In this document: positions 27,980 to 35,758 of the stretch, piece by piece
How positions within the stretch are numbered: position 1 is the first letter of the stretch
Layout of the letters: the number at the start of each line of letters is the position of its first letter
From: Geopseudomonas aromaticivorans
Lineage (GTDB): Bacteria > Pseudomonadota > Gammaproteobacteria > Pseudomonadales > Pseudomonadaceae
Length of the DNA: 64,000 bases
Direction of reading: 5' to 3'
Assembly: GCF_019097855.1 (NCBI RefSeq)
Contig: NZ_JAHRGL010000018.1
Location: 1-64,000, forward strand
Program-made: the position numbers and the translations under genes
Notes under the pieces: generated by a model
Told to the model about the DNA's origin: nothing
Database searches by the model: none
Seen by the model: only the letters and a program-made list of their open reading frames with translations

Positions 27980-28576
27980 TCAGACGATGCGCAGCACGGG
28001 CGGCAGCCTCGGGCCGAAAGGTGCGCCAGGGGCGAACGGATCGGGTAGCAGGTGTTCCGGGCATGTACGCATGAACTCCACCAGCGCCAACTGGCACGCC
28101 TGATAGAGCGGGCTTCCGTCGCCCCAGCGGTCGCCCCGGCGCTCGGCGCTGTTCTCCAGATCGTGAATGGCCACCAGATCGGACAGGGTGTGCCAGCCCT
28201 CCCGGCGTGCTCGCTCCCGGTCTGCGCGGTTGATATTCAGCAGGTCGGCCAGCGCCTCGAAGCCCAGCGACTCGGCATAGCCGCATTGGTCTAGCAGGAT
28301 CAGCCGCCCATATCCCACCAGTACCGCGCGGGTGGCTTCCAGCTTGGCGCGGTGCTCGTCCGCCAGCCGCTCCAGTTCCTCGACATTGTGCCGAGTGAAC
28401 GGCAGGTGTTCGCGGCGGATAGCGGCCAGCCGGCGCAAGGCTCGCTGTGCTTCGTGGTTGGCGCGGCGCACCTCGCACAGCCGGCGCACGATGCGGCGGG
28501 CGATGGTCAGCATGTCGCGGGCGGTGGTGGTCGGCTTCAGGCCGATATTGGCCAGCGTGTGCGTGATCGGGGTCAT
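27980..28576 (-). CDS. island protein of unknown function, helical
   Basis: This 198-residue protein has a basic, helical N-terminal half (IARRIVRRLCEVRRANHEAQRALRRLAAIRRE, probably coiled) and a C-terminal half with LGFEALADLLNINRADRERARREGWHTL. It starts three bases after the stop of the preceding gene, so it belongs to the same translationally coupled operon as the primase-helicase. No family is recognised. Confidence 0.65.
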   Translation of the reverse strand: MTPITHTLANIGLKPTTTARDMLTIARRIVRRLCEVRRANHEAQRALRRLAAIRREHLPFTRHNVEELERLADEHRAKLEATRAVLVGYGRLILLDQCGYAESLGFEALADLLNINRADRERARREGWHTLSDLVAIHDLENSAERRGDRWGDGSPLYQACQLALVEFMRTCPEHLLPDPFAPGAPFGPRLPPVLRIV

Positions 28577-28579
28577 GGG

Positions 28580-28960
28580 TCAGTTCTCCAGAATGTCGGC
28601 ATCGGGCCAGCGCCAGCGCGCATCGGCTAGGGCTTCGCTGCGGATGCAAGGGGCGCCGACCATGCGACAGATCGGCTTGCCCCCTCGGGTGATCGTCCAG
28701 GCGTTGCGCGTAGGCTCGCTGGCGGCCTCTGGTGCGCTTTCCGCTGCTGGCGCTGGGGTTGGTGCGGCTGGCGCTTGTGGCGGCTCGCTGGCCGGCTGGG
28801 CGTCATTGGCGGCGCTCAGTTCGGCCAGCAGCTCGGCGCGGTGGTCGCGAACGAACTGGCGAAGGTCTGCCGTGATGCGATCCGCTGGGGTGACGCGCAG
28901 CCGCTCGCCTTCCAGCTCGACGGCCAGGCCAGCCCCGCGCAGGTAGTCCAGTGCGGCCAT
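28580..28960 (-). CDS. island protein with a TubC_N-like docking module
   Basis: I place the start at MAALDYLRGAGLAVELEG (126 residues), two bases after the primase-helicase stop. The N-terminal 50 residues match the pattern of the TubC N-terminal docking fold (short helix, beta strand with GERLRV, then LRQFVRDHRAELLAELS). That module, known from polyketide and peptide synthetases, also appears in phage- and island-encoded small proteins. A Pro/Ala-rich linker at about 55-90 follows, then a C-terminal piece (WTITRGGKPICRMVG). It might dock on the replication protein. Confidence 0.65.
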   Translation of the reverse strand: MAALDYLRGAGLAVELEGERLRVTPADRITADLRQFVRDHRAELLAELSAANDAQPASEPPQAPAAPTPAPAAESAPEAASEPTRNAWTITRGGKPICRMVGAPCIRSEALADARWRWPDADILEN

Positions 28961-28962
28961 GC

Positions 28963-30705
28963 TCAGAAATACTCCGCGCCGCCACTGGGCTGGGCATGAC
29001 CGGCAGCCAGCTCGGGGGCGCTCCGCTCTGCGCCGATTGCGCCGATGGTGTTCGGCGCTGCGCCCTTCATGCTTGGCGCAATGGCGCAAGCATCCCCATG
29101 CGCTGCGCCGATGCGCTGGGGGGTTATAGGGGGGTGGCGCGGCGCACTTTCGGCGCTCGGGATTGGCGCGTTTTCGACCGGATCGGCGGCCACCTCTGGC
29201 AGCTCGACCAGCTCCAGGCGCTCGCGTGTTTTGCGCTGGGGCGTCTTGTACTCGGCGCGCCGAATGCGCCCGACACGGATCAGCGCAGTAATGGCGCGTG
29301 CGGCGCGCTGCCCTCCAGCCTTGCCCCGGAAGGTCTGCCCGTACTCTGGCAGCGATTCCAGCGCCTTCATGGCCGAATGGGCGCCGGGGGTGGTGCTGGC
29401 CGGCACGTTGATACCCGCATCATGGGCGGCCTTCATGGCGCGGATAACCTCGGTGCGGTCGAAGTCCTCGGCGGTCAATCCGTCGCCTTGGGCGCCAGCC
29501 TCGGGGATAGGTACGCCATCCACGAACGTGACGCCTACCGGATCAGCCCGCGCGCTCAGGTTGGCTTTCTCATGCGCCAGCAGAATGCGCCCGTCATCCT
29601 CCAGCAGCGCCAGCCGCGACCGGGCGCTGTTATGCCAAGCGGTGCTCCCGCTGTAGCTGTTGCCGCGCGCCCCATCCTTCGCGGCGCTCTTGTCGATATG
29701 CGCCAGCAGCACTACGGCGGCATTTTGCTTGCGGGCGATGGCAGCTAGGCCGCGCACAAAGGCGCGCACGGTGCGGCGGCTGTTCTCGTTGGCATCGAAG
29801 GCGTCGGAAGCGTTGTCGATAACGATCAGCCCAGCGCCCCCGGCATGGCTCGACAGCTCGCGGAAAGCCGGGGTAAAGATCGGCGCCGCGTTGAAGCCGT
29901 CGCCCTCGGTCATCAGCGCGGCAAAGGTCTGGGTTCCGTCCAGCAGACGCAGGCCAGCCAGTACCCGCGCAGCCGGCAGCCGGTATGCCTCGATGATCCG
30001 GCGCAGACGAAGGCGCACGATGCTGGCCTCATCCTCCAGGCTCACGAACAGGACGGGCGATTGCTCAACCTCCAGGCCAGCGAACGGCAGGCCGCACGCC
30101 ACATGCGCGCCGATAGCTAGAGCCAGGCTCGATTTGCCGATCCCGCCATGCCCACCGAACAGGGTCACGTGCCGGCGCGGCATCCACGGTTTTACCGCAT
30201 GGCGTACAGGCTCCAGGCTGGCGCTCATCACGTCGCCCAAGGCCACCTCAAGCAGTGCGGGGCGGGGCTGCTCTGGTTGGCTGCCCAACTCTGCTAGCTG
30301 GCGGTCGAGCTGGTCGATCCGCTCTTGAGCCAGGGCAAGCCGGGCGGTGCTTTCGTCGCTCAGGTCGCTGGCCTTGGCTTCCCCCTTCGCGGCCTCGATA
30401 ACCAGCGCCTCGAAGCGGCGCTCGGCTTCCAGCTTGTTGCGGCGATACTGCTGGCGCTGCTCTTGGCTCAGGTTCTCGGGGAACAGGTCGCGCAGCTCCA
30501 GGCCGACAGCGGCCAGCACGTCGCGCACCTCGCAGCCGGCATAGCAGTGAACCAGGGCGCGGCCATCGTCGCCGCGCGAAAGGCTCAGGGAGGGGGACTT
30601 GTCTTGATGCGCCGGGCATCGGGCCATATACCGCGCGCCTTGCGGCTTCACGCCTTCCAGACGCGGTAGCAGCAGGTCGAGCGGGTCGCCTTGGTATTGG
30701 GTCAT
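28963..30705 (-). CDS. CHC2-type primase fused to RecA/RepA-like ATPase (island replication protein)
   Basis: The 580-residue protein starts at MTQYQGDPLDLLL. The N-terminus carries a CHC2-like zinc motif (RCPAHQDKSP ... VHCYAGCEV). From about residue 185 a RecA/RepA helicase domain follows: Walker A GGHGGIGKSS, the VLFVSLEDEASIVRLRL strand, a Walker B-like LIVIDNASDAF and AAVVLLAHIDKSA. A regulatory or winged C-terminal tail ends with disordered Ala/Pro-rich sequence. It probably initiates replication of the excised element. It is coupled to the small upstream gene by a TGATG overlap. Confidence 0.85.
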   Translation of the reverse strand: MTQYQGDPLDLLLPRLEGVKPQGARYMARCPAHQDKSPSLSLSRGDDGRALVHCYAGCEVRDVLAAVGLELRDLFPENLSQEQRQQYRRNKLEAERRFEALVIEAAKGEAKASDLSDESTARLALAQERIDQLDRQLAELGSQPEQPRPALLEVALGDVMSASLEPVRHAVKPWMPRRHVTLFGGHGGIGKSSLALAIGAHVACGLPFAGLEVEQSPVLFVSLEDEASIVRLRLRRIIEAYRLPAARVLAGLRLLDGTQTFAALMTEGDGFNAAPIFTPAFRELSSHAGGAGLIVIDNASDAFDANENSRRTVRAFVRGLAAIARKQNAAVVLLAHIDKSAAKDGARGNSYSGSTAWHNSARSRLALLEDDGRILLAHEKANLSARADPVGVTFVDGVPIPEAGAQGDGLTAEDFDRTEVIRAMKAAHDAGINVPASTTPGAHSAMKALESLPEYGQTFRGKAGGQRAARAITALIRVGRIRRAEYKTPQRKTRERLELVELPEVAADPVENAPIPSAESAPRHPPITPQRIGAAHGDACAIAPSMKGAAPNTIGAIGAERSAPELAAGHAQPSGGAEYF

Positions 30706-30851
30706 CAGCGCAGCGCCTCCAGGGTGAACAGGCCGACCACAGCGGCCAGTGCCAGCAGCTCGACGGCCAACGGGTGACGGTGAAGCCATGCGGCGGCTTT
30801 CATCAGGCAAGCCGGTGCCAGCCCGGCCAAGCGGGTGCGAATGTTCGGCAT
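30705..30851 (-). CDS. 48-residue membrane protein coupled to the primase-helicase
   Basis: This short frame starts four bases after the TAA of the upstream gene and its TGA overlaps the next ATG (TGATG), a pattern of translational coupling. The product has a basic amphipathic start (MPNIRTRLAGLAPACLMKAA), an HRHP turn, then one hydrophobic helix (VELLALAAVVGLFTL). It is too short for most annotation pipelines. The function is unknown; it may be an accessory or regulatory membrane peptide. Confidence 0.6.
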   Translation of the reverse strand: MPNIRTRLAGLAPACLMKAAAWLHRHPLAVELLALAAVVGLFTLEALR

Positions 30852-30855
30852 GGGG

Positions 30856-31200
30856 TTAGTTCTCGCTGGTGGGGCGGGAGGTGCGCTTGAAGGTCGCCAG
30901 GACGGCGCGGGCGCGCTTGTGTTCGCTGGCCGGCAGGCTGTAGCGGGTGACGGTGCAAGGTGCGCCCCAGTTGTTCGGGACGCGCTCTTGCTGGCGCTGG
31001 AGTAGCAGCCCGTTACGGTTCGCCAGCACGGCTATGGTGCTCGGCAAACAGTGATCCCCCAAGCGTTCGGCCTCGAAGCGGTTGACGCTGGCGCCAGCCA
31101 GCAGGTGCGCCAGAATGCGGGCGATCTTGGTCGGGGTAGCGGTGCTAGAATCGGCCTTGCGCGGGCGGCTTTGTTCTTCGGGACGGGTCGCCTTTTTCAT
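30856..31200 (-). CDS. small island protein, possible DNA-binding
   Basis: The 114-residue basic protein has a disordered first 25 residues (RPEEQSRPRKADSS). A segment resembling a winged helix-turn-helix follows (IARILAHLLAGASVNRFEAERLG ... TIAVLANRNGLLLQR). The ATG overlaps the stop of the AlpA-like gene by four bases (ATGA). A second small regulator beside AlpA is common in P4-like elements. No firm family assignment. Confidence 0.6.
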   Translation of the reverse strand: MKKATRPEEQSRPRKADSSTATPTKIARILAHLLAGASVNRFEAERLGDHCLPSTIAVLANRNGLLLQRQQERVPNNWGAPCTVTRYSLPASEHKRARAVLATFKRTSRPTSEN

Positions 31201-31415
31201 GCGCGGCCCTCCAGGCGATCAGTTACCCACTGCTCGACTTCATCGCTCGGCCAGCCCACGGCGCGGGTGCCGATCTTGCGGGCCTTCGGAAATTTGCCCT
31301 CGCTCATCAGGGCGTAAATCCATGCGCGGCCAAAGCCGGTGGCGGCCTGTACTTGCGGCAGGCGCATGATGCGGCGGGGTTGTTGAGTGCTAGTTACGAT
31401 GGCAGCCATAGCCAA
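31197..31415 (-). CDS. AlpA-family excisionase/transcription regulator
   Basis: This 72-residue AlpA/Xis-type MerR-like protein has IMRLPQVQAATGFGRAWIYALMSEGKFPKARKIG and a terminal WPSDEVEQWV, the classic family pattern (helix-turn-helix plus a wing). In P4-like elements such proteins activate integrase or excision and control replication genes. It is the first gene of the coupled minus-strand replication operon. A promoter is expected in the 107-base gap to its right. Confidence 0.9.
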   Translation of the reverse strand: MAMAAIVTSTQQPRRIMRLPQVQAATGFGRAWIYALMSEGKFPKARKIGTRAVGWPSDEVEQWVTDRLEGRA

Positions 31416-31522
31416 ATCTCCGTTGCGCTTGGTGGCGCGTTGTGGACTTGGTTACGGATTAAATACACCAAAAGACGGGGCCACCATGCCGAGATTCAGC
31501 CCTCGAATAATTCCGGAAAGAC

Positions 31523-32341
31523 TCAGGCGCCGAGTTTTTCCGAAGCCGCCTCGATAGCGGCTAGGGCCTCCAGTTCGCCCAAGTTGTGCATCAGTTCGGT
31601 GGCTAGCTTCGGAACGGTCTTCCGGAAACTGTCCCCACCCTTGCGGTAGCCGACTGCCTCAGCCATGACGTGATGCGGGATTTGACTCCCGGTTTCCTTT
31701 GCCCAGATCAGCAGGTCTAGATACGGCAGCAGGCCATACGCTGCCCAGCTCCAATATGCTGGACGCTCGCGCTTGGCTGTCGGATGCTTGATGCGCGCAT
31801 CTTTGAGCCATGCCGCAAATGCGGCCATCAGAACTGAATCATTGGCTTGCAGGTTCACAGCCAAAACTGCCGCATGGGTTATTGCTTTTGGGCCGTGATC
31901 TTCAAGTATCAGTGCGTCATCCAGCAGATCGGCGAACGTATCTACACCATTGGCGACCAGCTTCCACCTTTCAGCAAACCACGGGGCGCACTCGCCATCC
32001 TCTGCGGCATCCCGATCAGCGCTTGATTGGAGAACCAAGTCCGAGATTCGCAGTGGGCGCACAGGCGCATTTTCTGCAAGCTCTTGCTCGTCGCGGATAA
32101 TCAAACATCGGCAACCATACCCATTGTCCGTGGGGAGACGGCGCAGGAAACCCAACAGGGTAGCCAGTAGTTGCTCTCCGGCGTATGCAAGGACGTGTTC
32201 GCGCCGATCCAGTGTGTGAAGAATGAAGCGGCGCACGGCAAGGCTCTGGAACCATTCGACAACGCCGAACGATTCACAGCCCCGATACTTCTCCAGCTTG
32301 AACCACTCCGGCAGGTCTTCCACGCGGTCAATCTTGGCCAC
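31523..32341 (-). CDS. island protein of unknown function next to integrase
   Basis: This soluble protein of 272 residues begins MAKIDRVEDLPEWFKLEKYRG. The opening with a conserved EDLPEWF is shared by a group of integrase-adjacent proteins (I recall DUF6387), whose function is not known. The middle is helical, the C-terminal third contains RKGGDSFRKTVPKLATEL. No catalytic motif is apparent. It has its own reading direction with the integrase but lies 103 bases away, so its expression may be separate. Confidence 0.65.
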   Translation of the reverse strand: MAKIDRVEDLPEWFKLEKYRGCESFGVVEWFQSLAVRRFILHTLDRREHVLAYAGEQLLATLLGFLRRLPTDNGYGCRCLIIRDEQELAENAPVRPLRISDLVLQSSADRDAAEDGECAPWFAERWKLVANGVDTFADLLDDALILEDHGPKAITHAAVLAVNLQANDSVLMAAFAAWLKDARIKHPTAKRERPAYWSWAAYGLLPYLDLLIWAKETGSQIPHHVMAEAVGYRKGGDSFRKTVPKLATELMHNLGELEALAAIEAASEKLGA

Positions 32342-32444
32342 TACTACGCCCTCCCAGGCGCTCCCACTTCCTGAATAGATCGGCCAGCCGGGTGGGTGGG
32401 AAATCCGCTTTTCGCCCCGTCGGGCTAGGCTGGCCGGTGCTCGG

Positions 32445-33686
32445 TTAGGCGCGCTTGTTGAAGTCGCCTTGAATGACGTTGGCCGCTGGTGGTGTGGTGG
32501 CGTACTTCGCCCAGTCTGCCATCAATGCGCGGCGCTTTTCGATGAAGTCCGACCGGGAATAGGCGGCCTCGGTCTGGTCGCGTTCGTCATGGGCTAGCGC
32601 CAGCTCGCAGACTTCGCGGGGGTAGTGGGTGCGCTCGTTTGCCCAGTCGCGGAAGGTGGAGCGGAAGCCGTGGGCGGTAATGTCGGCCAGCCCCCGGCCA
32701 TGCAACAGGGTGCGGAATGCGTTTTTGTGCATGACGCCAGTCTTAAAGCCGGCTCCGGGAAACAGGTACGGGCTGCCCTCGATTCGCGGCAGGGCTTCCA
32801 GCAGTTCGACCACTTCGGGCGCCAGGGGAATATCGAAGGCTTGGCGCATTTTCATGCGCTCGGCAGGCAGCGACCAGACGCCCGCCTTCAAATCGAACTC
32901 CGACCACTCGGCAAAGCGGACCATGTGCGCGCGGGCACCAGTCAGAATCAGCAGGCGCAGTGCCAGGGCGTCACGGTCTTGGCTTTGCGCCAGCTTCACC
33001 ATAAGGCCGGGAATGTCGCGCCAGTGTAGGGCGGGCATGTGTTCGCGCTTGCTGGCCTTTTTCTTGTCGGCCTTGCTCAGCAGGTTTTCCAGATGCCCGC
33101 GCCAGCGTGCCGGGTTGTCGCCGTCGCGCAGCTTGTGGGCCTTGGCGGCATCTAGCACGCGCTCGATTTGCCCGCGCACCTCATCAGCCGTGCGGGTCTT
33201 GGTGGCCCAGATCGGTTGCAGTACGCGCAGGACGTGTTCCGTTTCGATGGCGCTGGCCGGCAGCTTGCCGATAACAGGGAAGGCGTAAGTTTCCAGCTTG
33301 AAGCGCCAGCCCTTGCGCCATTGATCCGACCAGCCAGCCCCGTGCGCCTCTATGTACTCCAGGGCCAGCACCTCGAACGGGCGGCGGTTGGCTTCCTGCT
33401 GGCGCTGGACTTCGCGCTGGCGCTCGCGCTCGGCGTCACGGGCGGCCATCGGATCGGCGCCAGTGGCCAGCAGCTTGCGCTGATCGGCGCAGGCGATGCG
33501 GGCGGCCTTAAGGCTCACCTCGGGGAAGCTCCCCAAGCCCATCTCCCGGCGCTTGCCGTTGAGCTGGAAACGCAGCACCCACGACTTCCCCCCGCTGGCC
33601 TTAACGACAAGGCGCAGGCCGTCGCCGTCTTCATAGGTGCCCGGCTCTGTCAGGTTCTCGACTTGCTTGGAATTCAGCTTGCCCAT
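32445..33686 (-). CDS. P4-type tyrosine integrase
   Basis: I choose the ATG giving MGKLNSKQVENL, five bases after a GGAGG site. The product is 413 residues: an N-terminal DUF4102/arm-binding domain (about 1-90), a core-binding domain (about 105-195) and a catalytic domain. Catalytic residues are Arg in ILTGARAHMVRFAEW, HGFRSTFRDW and LAHDERDQTEAAYSR with the nucleophilic Tyr. It drives insertion into, and probably excision from, the efp terminator. It is the gene nearest the right att repeat. Confidence 0.93.
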   Translation of the reverse strand: MGKLNSKQVENLTEPGTYEDGDGLRLVVKASGGKSWVLRFQLNGKRREMGLGSFPEVSLKAARIACADQRKLLATGADPMAARDAERERQREVQRQQEANRRPFEVLALEYIEAHGAGWSDQWRKGWRFKLETYAFPVIGKLPASAIETEHVLRVLQPIWATKTRTADEVRGQIERVLDAAKAHKLRDGDNPARWRGHLENLLSKADKKKASKREHMPALHWRDIPGLMVKLAQSQDRDALALRLLILTGARAHMVRFAEWSEFDLKAGVWSLPAERMKMRQAFDIPLAPEVVELLEALPRIEGSPYLFPGAGFKTGVMHKNAFRTLLHGRGLADITAHGFRSTFRDWANERTHYPREVCELALAHDERDQTEAAYSRSDFIEKRRALMADWAKYATTPPAANVIQGDFNKRA

Positions 33687-33700
33687 TCCGGCCTCCACTG

Positions 33701-33741
33701 GTGGGGGAACAGAAACCGTTCCCCCACTTGTTCCCCCACTT
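33701..33741. repeat. candidate integrase arm sites, right end
   Basis: There is one inverted copy GTGGGGGAAC (33701-33710) and two direct copies GTTCCCCCACTT (33718-33729, 33730-33741). They resemble the copies at 25638-25662 inside the other end of the element. Confidence 0.55.
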
Positions 33742-33853
33742 AGCGCCCGTATGGGGCTGGTATTCGGTGGGCTTGAGTGGACGCATATTAGGCTGAAAGC
33801 CGCGTGGAATCTAGGGTGTAGTGGAGGTCGGCAGAAGCAGCCGGAAGACAGAA

Positions 33854-33882
33854 AGCCCGGCCTAGCGCCGGGCTTTTGCGTT
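33854..33882. repeat. right 29-bp direct repeat of the efp island (att site)
   Basis: This is an exact copy of 25565-25593. Downstream the core sequence resumes with TTTTGCGCGC; the next chromosomal gene ends ten bases later. Confidence 0.9.
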
Positions 33883-33891
33883 TTTGCGCGC

Positions 33892-34845
33892 CTATTTGCC
33901 GAGGCCAGCCTGCAGAGCCAGATCCCAGGGCGGCAGCGGGCCGAAGCGATTCCTCAGGAACTCCAGCAGCAGGCGGGTGCGCGACGCCGCGGGCTGCGGC
34001 AGGCGTAGGGCATAGATGCCGCTGGGCTCGGCCGGCGGCAGGCCGTCGTCGCAGAACAGTGGCACCAGTTCGCCGCGCAGCAGGTAGTCGCTGATCAGCC
34101 AGGTCGGCAGGTGGGCGATGCCGAGTCCGGCGAGGGCGGCACACAGCAGGGTTTCCGCGTTGTTGGCGGTCATGCGCAGGCGGCCCGGGCGGATCGAGCG
34201 GCTCTGGCCGTCGAGGATGAAGCGCCAGGCATGGGGCGGCGCCAGGACGTCCCAGTCGAGGCCGTCATGCTCGGGCAGCTGGCGCGGGTCGGTGGGCGTG
34301 CTGCGGCGTTTGAGGTAGTCGGGGCTGGCGCAGGCGATGCGCAGCATTGGCGCCAGCGGCGTGGCGACCAGGCGGGTGTCGGCCAGTGGGCCGATGCGCA
34401 GCACCAGGTCGACCTGGCCGAGGTGCTCGCCCTGCAGGTCGACGAAGCTGTCGATCAGGCGTAGCTGCACATCCAGACCCGGGTAGGCGACGAGGAATTC
34501 GGCGATGGCGGGTGCCAGGTGGCGTCGGCCGAAGGGCGCCGGCGCGTCGATGCGGATCAGTCCTTCCGGCGCGCTACTCAGCGACACCGCCTCGGCCCGC
34601 GCCAGGCGCAGTTCGTCGAGGATGCGCCGGGCGCGTTCGGCGAAGGCCTGGCCGGCCGGGGTGGCCTTCACTGCATGGGTGCTGCGCTGGAACAGGGCTG
34701 TGCCAAGTGCCTGCTCCAGGGCGTCGATGCGACGCGCCACCGCCGAGGGGGTAAGCTGCTGGCGGCGGGCTGCGGCGGAAAAACTGCCGCAGGCCAGTAC
34801 GTCGAGGAACAGGTCGAGCTGACCGGTCAGGGAGTCGGGACTCAT
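33892..34845 (-). CDS. LysR-family transcription regulator
   Basis: I choose the start MSPDSLTGQLDLFLDV, giving 317 residues; the upstream extension is unlikely. The N-terminal winged helix-turn-helix contains FLDVLACGSFSAAARRQQLTPSAVARRIDALEQALG. The effector domain is of the CrgA/DntR-like short type and starts near residue 90 (LIRIDAPAPFGRRHL). It is divergent from the TSUP permease gene by about 98 bases, so it probably controls that gene as well as itself. The inducer is unknown. Confidence 0.92.
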   Translation of the reverse strand: MSPDSLTGQLDLFLDVLACGSFSAAARRQQLTPSAVARRIDALEQALGTALFQRSTHAVKATPAGQAFAERARRILDELRLARAEAVSLSSAPEGLIRIDAPAPFGRRHLAPAIAEFLVAYPGLDVQLRLIDSFVDLQGEHLGQVDLVLRIGPLADTRLVATPLAPMLRIACASPDYLKRRSTPTDPRQLPEHDGLDWDVLAPPHAWRFILDGQSRSIRPGRLRMTANNAETLLCAALAGLGIAHLPTWLISDYLLRGELVPLFCDDGLPPAEPSGIYALRLPQPAASRTRLLLEFLRNRFGPLPPWDLALQAGLGK

Positions 34846-34943
34846 TGGCAACCTGCTATGCGGAAAGTGCATAGCCATTGTGCGTGGCTTTGCGTTTCCC
34901 GGCCAGAGGTGCCTGCGTAGCATGCTGCTTTTGCGGAGGCATG

Positions 34944-35699
34944 ATGACTCTACTGCAGTTTTTCTTCGATGTTGCTCTGGGCCTGCTGCTCGGCACTCTG
35001 GGCGGGTTGTTCGGCATCGGTGGCGGGTTGCTGGCCATTCCGGCGCTGGGCCTGCTGTTCGGCCTGGACCAGCAGCTCGCTCAGGGTACGGCGCTGGTGA
35101 TGGTGGTGCCCAATGTGTTGTTGGCGCTTTGGCGCTATCACCAGCGCAACCGTATCGACTGGAGGCATGCTCTGTTGCTGGCGCTGTCTTCGTTCTGCCT
35201 GGCCTGGGTCGGCTCCGCGGTGGCGGTGGGCTTGGATGCCGGGGTGATGCGTCGCGGTTTCGTCGGCTTCCTGCTGGTGCTGGCGGCCTGGAATCTGGTG
35301 CAGCTGTTCCTGCGCCCGGGCGCAGGAACTACCGAGCTGAGTCGCCCGTGGCCGTGGCTGGGTGTGCTTGGGGGTGGGGCGGGCTTGCTTGGCGGGTTGT
35401 TCGGCGTCGGCGGTGCGGTGCTGGCGACGCCGATCCTGACTTTGCTGTTTGGCGTGTCCCAGGTGGTGGCACAGGGCATGTCACTGGCGCTGGCGGCGCC
35501 GAGCACGGCGGTGACCCTGATCACCTACGCAGCGCACGGCCAGGTCGCCTGGTTGACCGGCATACCCCTGGCGGTCGGCGGCCTGCTCAGCATCAGCTGG
35601 GGAGTGAAGCTGGCGCATGTGTTGCCGCAGCGCTTGCTGCGCGTGTTGTTCACCCTGTTCCTGCTGTTGTGTGCGCTGCTGCTGGGGCTCAAGGCCTGA
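34944..35699 (+). CDS. TSUP (TauE/SafE) family membrane permease
   Basis: The 251-residue protein has seven to eight predicted membrane helices and two internally similar halves, each with a glycine motif (GGLFGIGGGLLAIPAL near residue 20 and GGLFGVGGAVLATPIL near 148). Two ATGs are possible (34941 and 34944). The second is better spaced from the GGAGG. Family members move sulfite, sulfonates or other anions. The divergent LysR gene is the likely regulator. Confidence 0.88.
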   Translation: MTLLQFFFDVALGLLLGTLGGLFGIGGGLLAIPALGLLFGLDQQLAQGTALVMVVPNVLLALWRYHQRNRIDWRHALLLALSSFCLAWVGSAVAVGLDAGVMRRGFVGFLLVLAAWNLVQLFLRPGAGTTELSRPWPWLGVLGGGAGLLGGLFGVGGAVLATPILTLLFGVSQVVAQGMSLALAAPSTAVTLITYAAHGQVAWLTGIPLAVGGLLSISWGVKLAHVLPQRLLRVLFTLFLLLCALLLGLKA

Positions 35700-35758
35700 G
35701 CGCTGTCTGGCTGGAGCAAGGGTAGGGAGCGCCACGCGCACCGCTACCCTTGGCTGGG

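Larger units (their letters stand above)
25565..33882. mobile_element. 8.3-kb integrative element in the efp terminator (satellite-like)
   Basis: It is bounded by exact 29-bp direct repeats and carries a P4-type integrase beside the right repeat. All other genes except one small gene run on the minus strand away from the integrase: a soluble unknown, an AlpA-like regulator, a small possible DNA-binding protein, a 48-residue membrane protein, a primase-helicase and several unknowns. No structural, lysis, packaging or conjugation gene is seen. The gene content is that of P4-like or PICI-like phage satellites. Confidence 0.85.

Noticed and set aside
25565-33882. Complete prophage
   Set aside because: No capsid, tail, terminase or lysis gene was found; the content is only integration, regulation and replication.
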